Shown here: positions 63,687 to 64,000 of the stretch, piece by piece | Layout of the letters: each line of letters opens with the position of its first letter | How positions within the stretch are numbered: position 1 is the stretch's first letter | Assembly: GCF_008802365.1 (NCBI RefSeq) | Contig: NZ_VZQZ01000004.1 | Location: 271,728 to 335,727 of the forward strand | DNA: 64,000 nucleotides | Direction: 5' to 3' | DNA from: Oryzomonas japonica | GTDB taxonomy: Bacteria > Desulfobacterota > Desulfuromonadia > Geobacterales > Pseudopelobacteraceae | The notes under the pieces: generated by a model | Databases searched by the model: none | Seen by the model: the letters and a program-made list of their open reading frames with translations, nothing else | Told to the model about the DNA's origin: nothing | Program-made: the position numbers and the translations under genes

Positions 63687-64000
63687 ATGGCGAAGGCTAA
63701 ATTCGAGCGTAACAAACCGCATGTAAACATCGGCACGATAGGTCACGTTGACCACGGCAAGACTACGTTGACCGCCGCTATCACGAAGGTATTGGCCGGT
63801 AAGGGTCAGGCCGAATTCAAGGCGTTCGACCAGATCGACAATGCTCCCGAAGAGCGTGAGCGCGGTATTACGATTGCCACTGCGCACGTTGAATACGAGA
63901 CCGACAAGCGTCACTATGCCCACGTTGACTGCCCGGGCCATGCCGACTACGTGAAGAACATGATCACGGGAGCTGCGCAGATGGACGGCGCCATCCTGGT
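63687..64000 (+). CDS. tuf: Elongation factor Tu, N-terminal part (cut by window end)
   Basis: The first 104 residues of EF-Tu, cut by the window edge. EF-Tu carries aminoacyl-tRNA to the ribosome. The G1 motif [10 protein letters not shown] near 19, the switch segment [13 protein letters not shown] and the G3 DCPGHADY are present. GAGGAGGGCCT is upstream of the ATG at 63687. The tRNA Thr-Tyr-Gly-Thr-tuf order is common in bacteria. Confidence 0.97.
   Translation, partial: MAKAKFERNKPHVNIGTIGHVDHGKTTLTAAITKVLAGKGQAEFKAFDQIDNAPEERERGITIATAHVEYETDKRHYAHVDCPGHADYVKNMITGAAQMDGAIL

Overview
The window reads as a chromosome segment of a GC-rich member of the Geobacterales (Desulfuromonadota; Geobacter, Trichlorobacter or Pelobacter propionicus-like). 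The basis is a 15-haem periplasmic cytochrome of tandem cytochrome c7-type modules, an atypical type II secretion cluster with PilM/N/O/P-like subunits and a cohesin-tailed secretin, an acetate-type transporter, a malic enzyme-phosphotransacetylase fusion, an EF-G paralogue and several HDOD/GGDEF/CheD-type signalling proteins. The species is not fixed by the sequence.

Layout. 1-5.8 kb: translation and RNA genes infB(end)-rbfA-nrnA-truB-rpsO-pnp. 5.8-9.6 kb: a methyltransferase, a Cys-rich small protein, three membrane proteins (40, 83 and 349 aa) and an acetate/succinate-type transporter. Five TTTGCA-N4-TGCAAA palindromes and two sigma-54-type (GG-N10-GC) promoters surround this group, and in both cases a palindrome lies about 95 bp upstream of the promoter. 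This is the best candidate for an undescribed regulated system. 9.7-15.4 kb: accessory genes (membrane protein, SnoaL-kinase fusion behind a structured leader, PHD/PIN toxin-antitoxin pair, AraC regulator, methyltransferase, phosphatase-like protein, Sel1 lipoprotein), plus a decayed second copy of the phosphatase gene. 15.4-24 kb: thiolase-fold protein, a folded repeat element, hydroxyisobutyrate-dehydrogenase-family reductase, nth, PHP protein, kinase-BON protein, a methyltransferase with a probable CTG start, MgtC and a Ras-like GTPase operon. 24-30.3 kb: SPOR protein, EF-G2, coaX-birA-nadC. 30.3-31.7 kb: 15-haem cytochrome. 31.7-38.9 kb: signalling genes (GGDEF, HDOD, CheD, a kinase without the phospho-acceptor His) joined to an Fe-S redox group (polyferredoxin membrane protein, ferredoxin-nitroreductase, DUF362 protein). 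39-43 kb: ROK kinase, HIT protein, malic enzyme. 43.2-52.5 kb: secretion cluster. 52.6-57.9 kb: ftsE-ftsX-envC-like-ctpA-polysaccharide deacetylase, a cell-wall and division group. 58-61.9 kb: comEB-like deaminase, nrdR, ribD, ribE, ribBA (minus strand). 62.1-64 kb: rpoH behind a CIRCE operator, then tRNA Thr-Tyr-Gly-Thr and the start of tuf.

Most gene pairs within a block overlap by a few bases or are closely spaced, so expression as operons is likely. All functions are inferred from motif and family recognition by eye; no search was run.
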